Below are positions 25,952-34,618 of a stretch of 64,000 bases of DNA, one piece after another. The notes beneath the pieces are model-generated. The model ran no database searches, was not told the origin of the DNA, and worked only from the letters and a program-made list of their open reading frames with translations. Source of the DNA: Alphaproteobacteria bacterium (GTDB taxonomy: Bacteria > Pseudomonadota > Alphaproteobacteria > Caulobacterales > Hyphomonadaceae); assembly GCA_018830285.1 (NCBI GenBank), contig JAHJSB010000060.1:62001-126000 (forward strand), in the 5' to 3' direction. The translations under genes and the position numbers were made by a program. How positions within the stretch are numbered: the stretch's first letter is position 1; each line of letters opens with the position of its first letter.

Positions 25952-27208
25952 CTATTGCGGAGCTTCGATGCGCGGGCGCCGGCGCAGGCTGCGGCGCAGC
26001 GTCGACCACGTCACCCAGAACATGACGAGCCCGGCAGCCGTGAGACCCATGAACTGAAGCACGAGTTCGCGCGTCCAGCGCACGCCCGTGTCGGCAACGC
26101 GCATCGCGCCGGGCCCCATCTGCTTGAACAGGGCCACTGACCGGTCGCCGCCGGCCTCGGCAATAAGGCGCACGCGGCGCAGGTCCGCGCTGTCCTTGAC
26201 CTGCTCGATCAGGGTCACGGCGGCCGATGGATCGGTCAGCGTCCCGATCCGGTCAATTTGGGCGAGGTCGGTTTCCAGCCGGGCGAGGCCTTTCGCGTTA
26301 AGCGCGCTCGCATAAGCGGCACGCACGCGCTGGACCCTGACCTTGGTGATTGCCAGGTCAGCGAATGCCTCCTCCAGCGCCGGCTTCAGGACCGAATCCG
26401 GCAGGGCGGCGTTTAGTCGGTCTGTCAGGTAATCGTTGAATTCAGGTGTGATGCGACGCGACCGGCGCGCCGATTTCAGGATAGACAGGGCACGGATGTT
26501 GGATTCTGCCAGCGCATCCTGCTGGTCCGCCTGTTCCAGGCCGATCCCCGTGATCTTGAGCACGAGTTCATCGACGCGGTCACCCTTCATCCAGCGTTCG
26601 GAATGGTTGGCCAGATCGGCGTACGTCCCGAGAAGCGCAAACCGGGCCGCGACGATTGGCGAAACCGTCTCGTCAGCCGGTTCCTCGGCCTCCGGTTCGG
26701 TACCGGCAGCATTTTCCTCAGCCGGATCGACCTGCGTGTTCAGGTTGCGCGCCGAACCCATCGCGTTGGCAAAACGCTGGCTGACGGCGACCGGCAGCTT
26801 TCTGAGGGCGGCAAGCGCGATGCGTTCGTCTTCTGTGCCGGTGATTTCCGAGTTAGCTGCGGCCATCAGCTCCTTGACGTCTTCGCGGTCCAGCATTTGC
26901 GGCGCAGCCATCAGGAAACCGCGCGCTGCCGTCACGTCGCGAGCGGTCAGTTCGCGCGAGACGATATCGTGCCAGAACTTGTACTTGTCAGCTGCGTTGC
27001 GCGGCGCCATCGCGGTGAACGCGTCATCCATGTTTTGGCGGGTCTGGTCGATCGCCTCGACCGAAGGCGCTTCGGAGAAGGTGGCGCCGGAAAACGCGCC
27101 GCCAACGACCTGGGCACCGATCACAGGAATGAGGATCAGCAGCGAATTGAACATCACTGCCTGCATCCAGCCGGAGGAGCGGATCGATCTTTTCCTTCGG
27201 CGGGCCAT
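25952..27208 (-). CDS. Membrane protein of unknown function
   Basis: A 418-residue protein with a very basic N-terminus (ARRRKRSIRSSGW), a first membrane span at about residues 18-38 and a second near residues 384-402, followed by a basic tail (TLRRSLRRRPRIE). The 340 residues between are helical and presumably periplasmic, with an acidic, low-complexity patch (DPAEENAAGTEPEAEEPADE) near the middle. No enzymatic motif is visible. ATG at 27208 is preferred over a GTG two codons upstream. I do not recognise a family. Confidence 0.75.
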   Translation of the reverse strand: MARRRKRSIRSSGWMQAVMFNSLLILIPVIGAQVVGGAFSGATFSEAPSVEAIDQTRQNMDDAFTAMAPRNAADKYKFWHDIVSRELTARDVTAARGFLMAAPQMLDREDVKELMAAANSEITGTEDERIALAALRKLPVAVSQRFANAMGSARNLNTQVDPAEENAAGTEPEAEEPADETVSPIVAARFALLGTYADLANHSERWMKGDRVDELVLKITGIGLEQADQQDALAESNIRALSILKSARRSRRITPEFNDYLTDRLNAALPDSVLKPALEEAFADLAITKVRVQRVRAAYASALNAKGLARLETDLAQIDRIGTLTDPSAAVTLIEQVKDSADLRRVRLIAEAGGDRSVALFKQMGPGAMRVADTGVRWTRELVLQFMGLTAAGLVMFWVTWSTLRRSLRRRPRIEAPQ

Positions 27209-27411
27209 GGGCACTAAAACCGTTGCGAAAGCTGCACTTTGGACGAGGTTTCATAGAGCGCGGCGTTGATCCAAAGATCAAGCCTTGGCCTGCTAAATGC
27301 AGCCCAATTGCCGGATTTTGAACCTATTCTTTATGTCATACTACTATCAAATATACAGCAAATGGCCGCAATCGACTGAAATCATTGAATTATTAATCTG
27401 CGGTTCAGCGA

Positions 27412-27440
27412 TTGCAGTGAATCGCTAGCCGCTCTATATC
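27412..27440 (+). promoter_or_regulatory. Predicted sigma70 promoter of dksA
   Basis: TTGCAG (27412-27417), 17-base spacer, TATATC (27435-27440), with an expected transcription start near 27447 and a leader of about 23 bases before the ATG at 27470. Confidence 0.6.
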
Positions 27441-27469
27441 GAGGCCCATCCTGGTTAAAGGTGTCTGCT

Positions 27470-27886
27470 ATGAGTATTGAACTATCAGACGATTACCGCC
27501 CCTCCGATGATGAGGAGTTCATGAACGAGCGTCAGCTGGCTTTTTTCCGGCGGCTGCTTGAGAACTGGAAGGCGGACATTCTCGACGGCGCGAAACAGAC
27601 GATCCACAATTTGCAGGATGAGTCCGGTTCGTTGCCAGATGTTGTCGACAGGGCGTCGGCCGAAAGTGACAAGGCGCTCGAACTGCGTACCCGTGACCGC
27701 CAGCGCAAGCTGATCTCCAAGATCGACAGTGCGTTGCGCCGGATTGGCGACGGGACTTATGGCTTCTGTGAAGCGACGGGTGAGCCGATCGGCCTGCGCC
27801 GTCTGGAAGCTCGCCCGACGGCGACCCTCAGCCTCGAGGCGCAAGAGCGTCACGAGCGCAAGGAACGCACCCTGCGCGACGACTGA
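27470..27886 (+). CDS. dksA: RNA polymerase-binding transcription factor DksA
   Basis: A 138-residue DksA/TraR protein that binds the RNA polymerase secondary channel and mediates the stringent response with ppGpp. The coiled-coil tip carries Asp57-x2-Asp60-x-Ala62, the conserved DxxDxA motif. The zinc-finger region is reduced: only Cys100 remains (YGFCEATGEPI), with ARPTATLSLEAQERHE afterwards, as in other alphaproteobacterial DksA proteins that lack the four-cysteine finger. The ATG at 27470 is used rather than a GTG at 27461. A promoter and a strong terminator bracket it as a single-gene transcript. Confidence 0.93.
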   Translation: MSIELSDDYRPSDDEEFMNERQLAFFRRLLENWKADILDGAKQTIHNLQDESGSLPDVVDRASAESDKALELRTRDRQRKLISKIDSALRRIGDGTYGFCEATGEPIGLRRLEARPTATLSLEAQERHERKERTLRDD

Positions 27887-27916
27887 TCACGGTTTTCCGG
27901 AACCTGAAATGAAGAA

Positions 27917-27955
27917 CGGCGGCCTCCCGGTTTTCGGAAGTGCCGCCGCCTTTTT
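27917..27955 (+). terminator. Intrinsic terminator of dksA
   Basis: CGGCGGC (27917-27923) pairs with GCCGCCG (27942-27948), with an inner CCG/CGG extension around a TTTT loop, followed by CC and five T. It begins 30 bases after the dksA stop. Confidence 0.85.
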
Positions 27956-28163
27956 ACCATCAACCCAACGCCGCGGCGATTCTGTGTCGTGCCTCGTGCG
28001 TTAAAGGGATCATCGCATCAAGGTCCGAACGTTCCCTTACCTGATGGTAATCAGGGCCTTAAGACAAGCCTCGCTAGTTTAAGATCGCGGGGTGATTCGT
28101 TAATCCCGGGCCCGGGGACCAACTGTATTTTCATCCCGCAATGCGGGCGGGGCGTGAAAAGTC

Positions 28164-28179
28164 CTAACCAGTCGTTAAC
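28164..28179 (+). promoter_or_regulatory. Candidate CtrA box upstream of the FliM-like gene
   Basis: CTAA-CCAGTCG-TTAAC matches the CtrA consensus TTAA-N7-TTAAC at all but the first base and lies 50 bp upstream of the ATG. CtrA drives early flagellar genes in Caulobacter and relatives; regulation here is inferred. Confidence 0.55.
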
Positions 28180-28229
28180 TCTCTTGGCGCACACTGGACG
28201 TTTGCTGGACCGGATCCCTAATTGCGCCC

Positions 28230-29318
28230 ATGAGCCGTTCATTGCCATCCACAGCTGACGACGGTTGGGACATGTCTCCAAGACGTGAAACCGCTGTCAT
28301 GCTCGACATGCCAACGCGTTTTGAATCCTTCGAGTCCGAGACGCAGAAACCTGTCATACGCGGCAAACTCAGCTCCGCCGAGATCGAGGCGCTGCTGCGG
28401 CCCGACCTGTCGGACATGGACCCCGAACCCGTGCCTGAACCCGTATCGGTGACGCCCCGCGATATTCCTGACCTGGACAGACCTGCGGCACCGGTGGGCA
28501 CAGCGGCCCGTTCAGACCTGCCCGAAGATGCCCTGCGCCTTGCTGCACGCCTGTCGCTCGCCTTTCGCCAGGGCTGCGGCCTGCGCGCCGCTGCAACCGT
28601 CACAGCCGCGTCCGGCGGCACCTTCACGTCCGCGCTGGAACCCTATTCAGGCGAAACGGGCCGGGCGATTGCCTGTTTCGCGGCGCCGAACGGCGAAATC
28701 ATCGCGATGCTCAGCCTCAGCGCCCCGCTGGCTGCGGCCCTGATCGAAAGTGCCTGCGGCGGCAAGCCCGGCCCCTTCGTGCCGCGCGACCTGACTCCGC
28801 TCGACACAGCGCTGCTCGAAGGCCTGGTCCGTCCGCTTGGCGCAGGTATCTCATCGTCGCTCAGTTTTGCCCGGATCGAAACCGATGCCGACTTCGCCGC
28901 CGCCCTCGCGCGGCCCGGCGCGGCTGACGTGATCGACCTCGATATCCGGTTCGATCAGTTGCGGATGCCGGCACGGATGATCCTGGCCAGCGACGACCTG
29001 TTCGACTTCGTGCCGCCTGCGGCCGCAATGCGGACGTCCCTGGCCCCAACCCCCACCCCTGCCACGCCCGCACCCACCCCGTCGGGCGCCGCTGTCACCG
29101 CCGTGCTGACAGCCAGAATCGCCAGCCTGAGCGTGCCGCTGTCGCGCCTGACAGACCTGAAGGCGGGTTCGACCCTACTGCTCGGCGTGCCGGCGGACCA
29201 GCCGGTCGAACTGCTGTCTGGCGGGCGCAACGGTCCTGTCGCTGCCGAGGCCCAGATCGGCCGCAAGGGCGCACAAATGGCCCTGCGCATTACGAAACGC
29301 GGCCCGGCCCTGCGCTAG
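28230..29318 (+). CDS. fliM: FliM-like flagellar motor switch (C-ring) protein
   Basis: A 362-residue protein with FliM architecture: an N-terminal LSSAEIEALL motif (about residues 47-56, the CheY-P binding segment, normally LSQxEIDALL), a middle domain with RDLTPLDTALLEGLVRPL, a Pro/Thr-rich linker (about 270-288), and a C-terminal SpoA domain (VTAVLTARIASLSVPLSRL ... LKAGSTLLLG). The middle domain is poorly conserved compared with textbook FliM, so a divergent or second switch protein is possible. Neighbours are dksA and yceI, not a flagellar cluster. A CtrA-type box precedes it. Confidence 0.75.
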   Translation: MSRSLPSTADDGWDMSPRRETAVMLDMPTRFESFESETQKPVIRGKLSSAEIEALLRPDLSDMDPEPVPEPVSVTPRDIPDLDRPAAPVGTAARSDLPEDALRLAARLSLAFRQGCGLRAAATVTAASGGTFTSALEPYSGETGRAIACFAAPNGEIIAMLSLSAPLAAALIESACGGKPGPFVPRDLTPLDTALLEGLVRPLGAGISSSLSFARIETDADFAAALARPGAADVIDLDIRFDQLRMPARMILASDDLFDFVPPAAAMRTSLAPTPTPATPAPTPSGAAVTAVLTARIASLSVPLSRLTDLKAGSTLLLGVPADQPVELLSGGRNGPVAAEAQIGRKGAQMALRITKRGPALR

Positions 29319-29321
29319 GTC

Positions 29322-29954
29322 TTACTGTTTCATGAATTCGGCCTGGATCTCGATGTCGACCGTATCGGTCACAAGCCCCGAGAATTTTGACACGCCAAAG
29401 ACCGTCCGGTCGATTGTCGTCACTGCCGAAAACCCTGCCACATCGGCCCCGCGCAACCGGTCATAGGCGGCGCCATTGAACGTCACGTCCAGCGTAACCG
29501 GCGCTGTCACCCCGTGCAGCGTCAGGTCGCCCGTCACTTTCGCCTTGGTATCGCCCGTCATCGCAACAGATGTGGACCTGAAAACGGCCTGGGGAAACGC
29601 CTCCGCGTCGAACCAGTCCGGTCCCATGAGTTCTGTGGCGAAGGGTGCGTTCGCAACGTCGAGCGAGGTCATGTCGATCACTGCCTCGACACGTGAACTG
29701 GCCGGATCGGCGGCATCACCCGTGAGGCTGGCATCGAACGTCTCGAAGCGGCCGACATAGGTCGAGAAGCCGAGATGGTTGATGCGGAACAGGACCGATG
29801 CGTGCGTGGGATCAAGCTCATAGTCGCCGGCCTTCACCTTTGTGATCTCCGTGCTCACGTCCGGCTTCAACAGCGGTGCCACCACCGAGGTGCAGGCTGC
29901 CAGCAGGGCGAGGCTGAGCCCCGCCGCGGCTGGTTTCAACAGGTGCTTGCGCAT
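29322..29954 (-). CDS. YceI family lipoprotein
   Basis: A 210-residue protein with a signal peptide ending in lipobox LAAC (Cys21) and a YceI beta-barrel-like domain that in other bacteria binds polyisoprenoids in the periplasm. Typical segments are YELDPTHASVLFRINHLGFSTY, VEAVIDMTSLDVANAPF and LHGVTAPVTLDVTFN, plus DRTVFGVSKF near the end. The ATG at 29954 follows the stop of the upstream DUF885 gene by 4 bases and has TAAGG as its ribosome site, so translation is probably coupled. Confidence 0.92.
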   Translation of the reverse strand: MRKHLLKPAAAGLSLALLAACTSVVAPLLKPDVSTEITKVKAGDYELDPTHASVLFRINHLGFSTYVGRFETFDASLTGDAADPASSRVEAVIDMTSLDVANAPFATELMGPDWFDAEAFPQAVFRSTSVAMTGDTKAKVTGDLTLHGVTAPVTLDVTFNGAAYDRLRGADVAGFSAVTTIDRTVFGVSKFSGLVTDTVDIEIQAEFMKQ

Positions 29955-29958
29955 GGCC

Positions 29959-31824
29959 TTAGCTCTCACCGGTTTCGTCGACCCAGGCTTTCACGTTCTG
30001 TTCAAGGATGGCCAGCGGCACGGCGCCGTCTCTCAGCACGACATCGTGAAACTCCCGAATGTCGAACCTGTCGCCGAGTTCAGCCTTCGCCATTTCACGC
30101 AGTTCGACAATCTTGAGCATGCCGATCTTGTAGGCCGTGGCCTGACCCGGCATCACGATATAGCGGTCGATCGCCTTCTGGCAGTCGCCTTCAGGGTTCG
30201 GTGTATTGTCCATCAGGTATTGGACGGCCTGTTCGCGGGTCCAGTGCTTGTCATGGATGCCGGTATCGACCACGAGCCGTGCTGCGCGCCAGATTTCCAT
30301 CGCGAGCCGGCCGAAATCATCATACGGATCAGAGTAGTAGCCCATTTCCTTCGGAAGCAGTTCCGAATAGAGGCCCCAGCCTTCGGTATAGGCCGTATAG
30401 CCACCGAACTTGCGGAAGCTCGGGATGCCCTCCAGTTCCTGCGCCATGGCGATCTGCATATGATGACCGGGAATGCCTTCATGGAAGGCGAGCGCCTGCA
30501 TCTGGTAAGTGGGCATGTCCTGCATGCGGTAGAGGTTGGCGTAGTAGGTGCCCGGTCGGCTGCCATCAGGCGCGGGACGTGAGTAGAAGGCCTTGCCGGC
30601 GGATTGTTCGCGGAAGGGTTCGACCGCCTTCACGATCAGGTCGGCTTTCGGGAAGGTCTTGAACACCATCGGCAGGTCTTCGCGCATGGCGTCAATCGCC
30701 GCTGTCGCTTCGCTGAGGTATGCGGCGCGGCCCTCATCCGTGTTCGGCTTGAAGAATTGCGGGTCGGTCCGGGTGAAGTCGAAGAAGTCCTTCAGGCTGC
30801 CCTCAAAGCCGACCTTGGCCATGATGCCGCGCATCTCGTCCTGGATGCGGGCGACCTCGGCGAGCCCGAGATCGTGGATTTCATCGGCGCTCATGTCGGT
30901 CGTGGTGATCTGCTTCAGGCGCATGGCGTAATAGGCATCGGCGTCCGGCAGTTTCCATGCGCCGTCATCTGTTGTCGCGACTGCCGCTTGCGCTTCCAGC
31001 TCAGCGATGGCCGATTCATAGGCCGGCCCCACCGATGTCCTGAGTGCATCAGCTGCCCGGACCAGAAGCGACGTGGCCTCATCCGGGGTGACTCCGTCCG
31101 AACTCTCCATTTCGTTCACTTTCCCGCGGAAGTCGTCCATCAGGGGGCTGTCTTCGCTGCCATCAGCGACGTCGGATGTGAACGGATAGCCGGTGACGAC
31201 GCCGCGCGAGTCCGACAGGACATAGTCATAGACAAAGCGTGGCGGCAGGATGCCCTTTGTGGCGGCGGCCTGCGCATTGGCGACATTCTGGCCGAGATAG
31301 GCCGGAATGCCTTGCAGCCGCGCGATATAGGCCTCGGCGTCTGACGGGCCGCTCACCTTGTGCTGGTTCACCAGAAAAGCGGGAATGCCGGACTGCACGC
31401 CGAACATCTGGTTGAACACGTATTCGTGGTCGCGGAAGGGGAAGGCCGCCTCGGCCTGGGACAGTTCGTATTCGGCCAGCCGCCAGGACAGTTTCGCCTC
31501 CGGGTCCAGCGCGTCGAAATCGAACGTTGCTTTCATTTCAGCGACTGCTGCGCGCTGCAGTTCAAGGTCTTCCAGCGCGTGCGCGTCGGATTCGTCGTCC
31601 CATTTGCCGTAATCGTCCTTGATGCCCAAATAGGTTTGCGTCATCGGGCTGCGGGCAAGGGTTTCCTGGAATTTGACTTCGAACCAGTCGTTGAGACGTG
31701 CGCTTTCATCCTGCGTCACGTCAGCAGGCGCCAGTGCCGCTGCGACGGGCGCCTCAGGCGCAGCGGGTGTGGCGCAGGCGGCGAGTATCAGGATGGCAGC
31801 AAGGGCGGTGGCGGAACGCGTCAT
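29959..31824 (-). CDS. DUF885 family lipoprotein (putative zinc peptidase)
   Basis: A 621-residue exported lipoprotein (lipobox LAAC, Cys16) of the DUF885 family. The metal-binding-like motif ALAFHEGIPGHHMQ is around residues 440-453, with a downstream Glu in YTEGWGLYSELLPKEMG, an arrangement typical of gluzincin-like peptidases. Other conserved parts are RLQGIPAYLGQNVANA and YANLYRMQDMPTYQM. Substrates of these proteins are undefined. The ATG at 31824 is chosen because the signal peptide begins there; the longer frame to 31911 has none. Confidence 0.88.
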   Translation of the reverse strand: MTRSATALAAILILAACATPAAPEAPVAAALAPADVTQDESARLNDWFEVKFQETLARSPMTQTYLGIKDDYGKWDDESDAHALEDLELQRAAVAEMKATFDFDALDPEAKLSWRLAEYELSQAEAAFPFRDHEYVFNQMFGVQSGIPAFLVNQHKVSGPSDAEAYIARLQGIPAYLGQNVANAQAAATKGILPPRFVYDYVLSDSRGVVTGYPFTSDVADGSEDSPLMDDFRGKVNEMESSDGVTPDEATSLLVRAADALRTSVGPAYESAIAELEAQAAVATTDDGAWKLPDADAYYAMRLKQITTTDMSADEIHDLGLAEVARIQDEMRGIMAKVGFEGSLKDFFDFTRTDPQFFKPNTDEGRAAYLSEATAAIDAMREDLPMVFKTFPKADLIVKAVEPFREQSAGKAFYSRPAPDGSRPGTYYANLYRMQDMPTYQMQALAFHEGIPGHHMQIAMAQELEGIPSFRKFGGYTAYTEGWGLYSELLPKEMGYYSDPYDDFGRLAMEIWRAARLVVDTGIHDKHWTREQAVQYLMDNTPNPEGDCQKAIDRYIVMPGQATAYKIGMLKIVELREMAKAELGDRFDIREFHDVVLRDGAVPLAILEQNVKAWVDETGES

Positions 31825-32020
31825 GGGGAACTCCGAATCAGATGAGGTTTGTGTGATTTCTCCGGTGAGTCTTAACGCTTTTTTCGGTTTCGTTAACCTT
31901 TGCTGTGCCAATGTAAGTCGACTAGGATTCCGCTACGGCTGAGTCGGCCACGTGCCGGCGGAATCAATGTATAGTGATCCGGCAAGCTGTGATGCTGTCG
32001 GTGCAGGAGATATAACGCGC

Positions 32021-34612
32021 ATGGATTCCCTGGAACTGACGCAGGCGGCCAATACTGGCGATGATGGCGAAACCACCGGCGGCGAAGGCTTTGCCGAACT
32101 GGGTGGACGTTTCGATGTCATGCAGCTCCTGTTCTGGGGCTGCCTGCTGATTTCGATCGCTGCCGCCAGCGTTGCACTCGCCTGGCCGAAAGCGTCCGGT
32201 GCGCCCGGACCCATCCTGCTGATCTCGATGGCGTCCGGCGGTCTCGTATTCCTGCTCTGGAGCGTGCGCGGGGCAGGACGGTTCCTTGGCCTGTTCCCCG
32301 AACGGGGTTCGGCTGCCCGCGCCGTGCAAACCAATATGCCTCGTTTCGGCTGGATCGAGGCGCTCGACGAATCCGTTCTGATCACCGATCAGGGCGGCGC
32401 GCCGGTTGCGGCCAACGAATCCTACAATGAACTCAGCCGGATCGCGCTGATGATCGGCCAGGCTGATGGCGGCGCGGTCACGGTTGACCGCCTGTTCGGC
32501 GCCAATCCGGGCCTTGCTGCCCCTGTCTACCGTCTGTCCAAGGCCGCCAAGGCCGGACTTGCGCGCCGCGAAGTCCTGCCGCCCATCACGATCGGCGCGG
32601 ACCAGGTGCCAGCCCAGTTCGAAATTGGCGTATCGCCGCTGCCGCGTCAGCGCGTGCTCTGGCGCATCCGCCGTATTGCCGGCCAGCAGGAAGCGACCGG
32701 CGCATCGGATCTGAAATCCCTCTATGTCGAAGACGCCCCGATGGGCTTCTTTGCCGCCCGCCCTGATGGCACAATCACCTATGCCAATTCCTGGCTGCGC
32801 GAGATGCTCGGCCTGCCGGAAACGGCGAAGAACATCCGTATCGACGACATCATGCGCCCGGAATTCGTCAAAATGCTGGCGCGCGACCGCAAAACCGGCG
32901 CGCCGGGCCGGGCCGACATCCAGCTGCGCGCGCGTGACGGTGTTGAAGTGCCTGTGCAGGCGATCACGACCTGGGCCGGACGTGGGGCAGAAGCGGCTGG
33001 CCGCACGATCATCCTCGCCAACCAGCAGGTGATGAACGGCCAGGAAGAGCGTTTGAACTTTGCCTCATCGTCGCGCCCGCCGCGCCTCGAAGGCGACCCG
33101 ATGTTTGACGACGCGCCGTTTGGTGCGGTCCGCCTGCAAGGTGACGGCGTCGATGGTGCGATCATTCTCGATGCCAACCGTGCGCTGATGGAGATGACGG
33201 GTGGCGAAGCCACGCCGGGTGGCCATTTCTCGAACCTGTTCGTGGCCGATGAGGGCCAGGAAGCGCTCAATGCCTCGCTGATCGACGCCATCGACAAGCC
33301 GGTTGGCCTCAAGCTGGCCGGTCCTGAACCGCGCCATGTCAACGTGTTCGTCACGCTCGACAGCAATGGCCGGCCGTCGGTCGCCTATGTCATCGACATT
33401 ACCGAACAACGTGAACTGGAACTGCGCCTTGCCCATGGCGAGAAGATGCAGGCCATCGGCCAGCTCGCTGGCGGCGTCGCGCATGATTTCAACAATGTGC
33501 TGCAGGGCATCATCCTCAACAATGAAGACCTGATGACCAGCCACCCCGTGGGCGACCCGTCCTATAACAATCTGAAGTCGATCCACGAATTCTCGATCCG
33601 CGCGAAAGACCTGGTCCGCATGCTGCTGGCCTATGCCCGCCAGCAGACGTTCAAGCGCGAGATCTTCAACGTGACGGACTTCCTGTCCGAGTTCTCGATC
33701 CTGCTGCGCCAGATCCTCGATGAGCGCGTGGAGATCGTAGTGACGCATGGCCGCGACGTGCCGCATATCAAGGCCGACAAGAACCAACTCGAAACCGCAA
33801 TCATTAACCTCGCCACCAATGCGCGCGACGCCATGATCAGCCACAACAATGGCGGCAAGCTCACGATACGGACGGCGCGTGCGACCGGCCGGGACGCGCA
33901 GGCCAAGGGCTTTGGCTATGTCGAAGACGGCGACTATATGCTGATCGAAATGGAGGATACCGGCCACGGCATGCCGCGCGAAGTTATGGACAAGATTTTC
34001 CAACCCTTCTTCACGACCAAGGAAGCCGGTGTCGGCACGGGCCTCGGCCTTGCGACGGTCTATGGCATCATCAAGCAGTCGGGCGGCTATATTTGCCCCA
34101 TCTCGACGGTCGGCAAAGGCACGACGTTCCAGATTTATCTTCCGGCACTCCGGGCTGAAGATATTCCGGCGCCAGTCGAGATCACCCAGGCCGAAAAGCT
34201 GGCAAATCGTCCGATGGATATTTCCGGTCGTGGCCGCATCCTGCTGATCGAGGACGAGGATGGCGTACGCGCGATCACGGCGACTCAATTGCGCAAGCGC
34301 GGCTATGACGTCTCGGAGGCCTGCGACGGCGAACAGGCGATGGAAGTGCTCGAAGACGCACCCGGCAGCTTTGACCTCGTCATCTCTGACGTCGTCATGC
34401 CCGGCATGGACGGCCCGACCCTGATCCGCGAAGCCAAGGCATTGCTTGGCCATGCGCGCGTCATCTTCATCTCGGGCTATGCCGAGCGCGACCTGGCCAA
34501 GCAGCTTGACGATGACCGTGCGGTCTCGTTCCTGGCCAAACCATTCACCTCACGCCAACTCGCTGAGCGCGTGAAGATGGAACTGGGCAATCCGAAGGCT
34601 GAAGCGGCCTGA
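32021..34612 (+). CDS. cckA: Cell-cycle hybrid histidine kinase CckA
   Basis: An 863-residue membrane hybrid kinase at the head of the CckA-ChpT-CtrA phosphorelay. Two membrane spans (about 33-55 and 64-82) are followed by three PAS-like segments (about 108-220, 232-340, 360-460), the DHp domain with His488 in VAHDFNN, the ATP-binding domain (NLATNARDAM, GHGMPREVMDKIFQPFFTTK, GTGLGLA) and a receiver domain with phosphoacceptor Asp790 (SDVVMPGMDG). The ATG at 32021 has GCAGGAGA upstream; an upstream ATG frame from 31952 lacks one. CtrA and ChpT are not in the window. Confidence 0.93.
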   Translation: MDSLELTQAANTGDDGETTGGEGFAELGGRFDVMQLLFWGCLLISIAAASVALAWPKASGAPGPILLISMASGGLVFLLWSVRGAGRFLGLFPERGSAARAVQTNMPRFGWIEALDESVLITDQGGAPVAANESYNELSRIALMIGQADGGAVTVDRLFGANPGLAAPVYRLSKAAKAGLARREVLPPITIGADQVPAQFEIGVSPLPRQRVLWRIRRIAGQQEATGASDLKSLYVEDAPMGFFAARPDGTITYANSWLREMLGLPETAKNIRIDDIMRPEFVKMLARDRKTGAPGRADIQLRARDGVEVPVQAITTWAGRGAEAAGRTIILANQQVMNGQEERLNFASSSRPPRLEGDPMFDDAPFGAVRLQGDGVDGAIILDANRALMEMTGGEATPGGHFSNLFVADEGQEALNASLIDAIDKPVGLKLAGPEPRHVNVFVTLDSNGRPSVAYVIDITEQRELELRLAHGEKMQAIGQLAGGVAHDFNNVLQGIILNNEDLMTSHPVGDPSYNNLKSIHEFSIRAKDLVRMLLAYARQQTFKREIFNVTDFLSEFSILLRQILDERVEIVVTHGRDVPHIKADKNQLETAIINLATNARDAMISHNNGGKLTIRTARATGRDAQAKGFGYVEDGDYMLIEMEDTGHGMPREVMDKIFQPFFTTKEAGVGTGLGLATVYGIIKQSGGYICPISTVGKGTTFQIYLPALRAEDIPAPVEITQAEKLANRPMDISGRGRILLIEDEDGVRAITATQLRKRGYDVSEACDGEQAMEVLEDAPGSFDLVISDVVMPGMDGPTLIREAKALLGHARVIFISGYAERDLAKQLDDDRAVSFLAKPFTSRQLAERVKMELGNPKAEAA

Positions 34613-34618
34613 CAGGCC

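Larger units (their letters stand above)
27887..28229. other. Intergenic region between dksA and the FliM-like gene
   Basis: 343 bp without a gene. It contains the dksA terminator (27917-27955), a GC-rich palindromic patch (CCCGGGCCCGGGG, 28105-28117), a small hairpin CCCGC-AAT-GCGGG (28135-28147) and a CtrA-type box (28164-28179). Whether the middle part encodes a leader or a small RNA cannot be judged. Confidence 0.5.

Noticed and set aside
28097-28147. Riboswitch or structured leader before the FliM-like gene
   Set aside because: Only short GC-rich palindromes are present, with no match to a riboswitch core that I can recognise.
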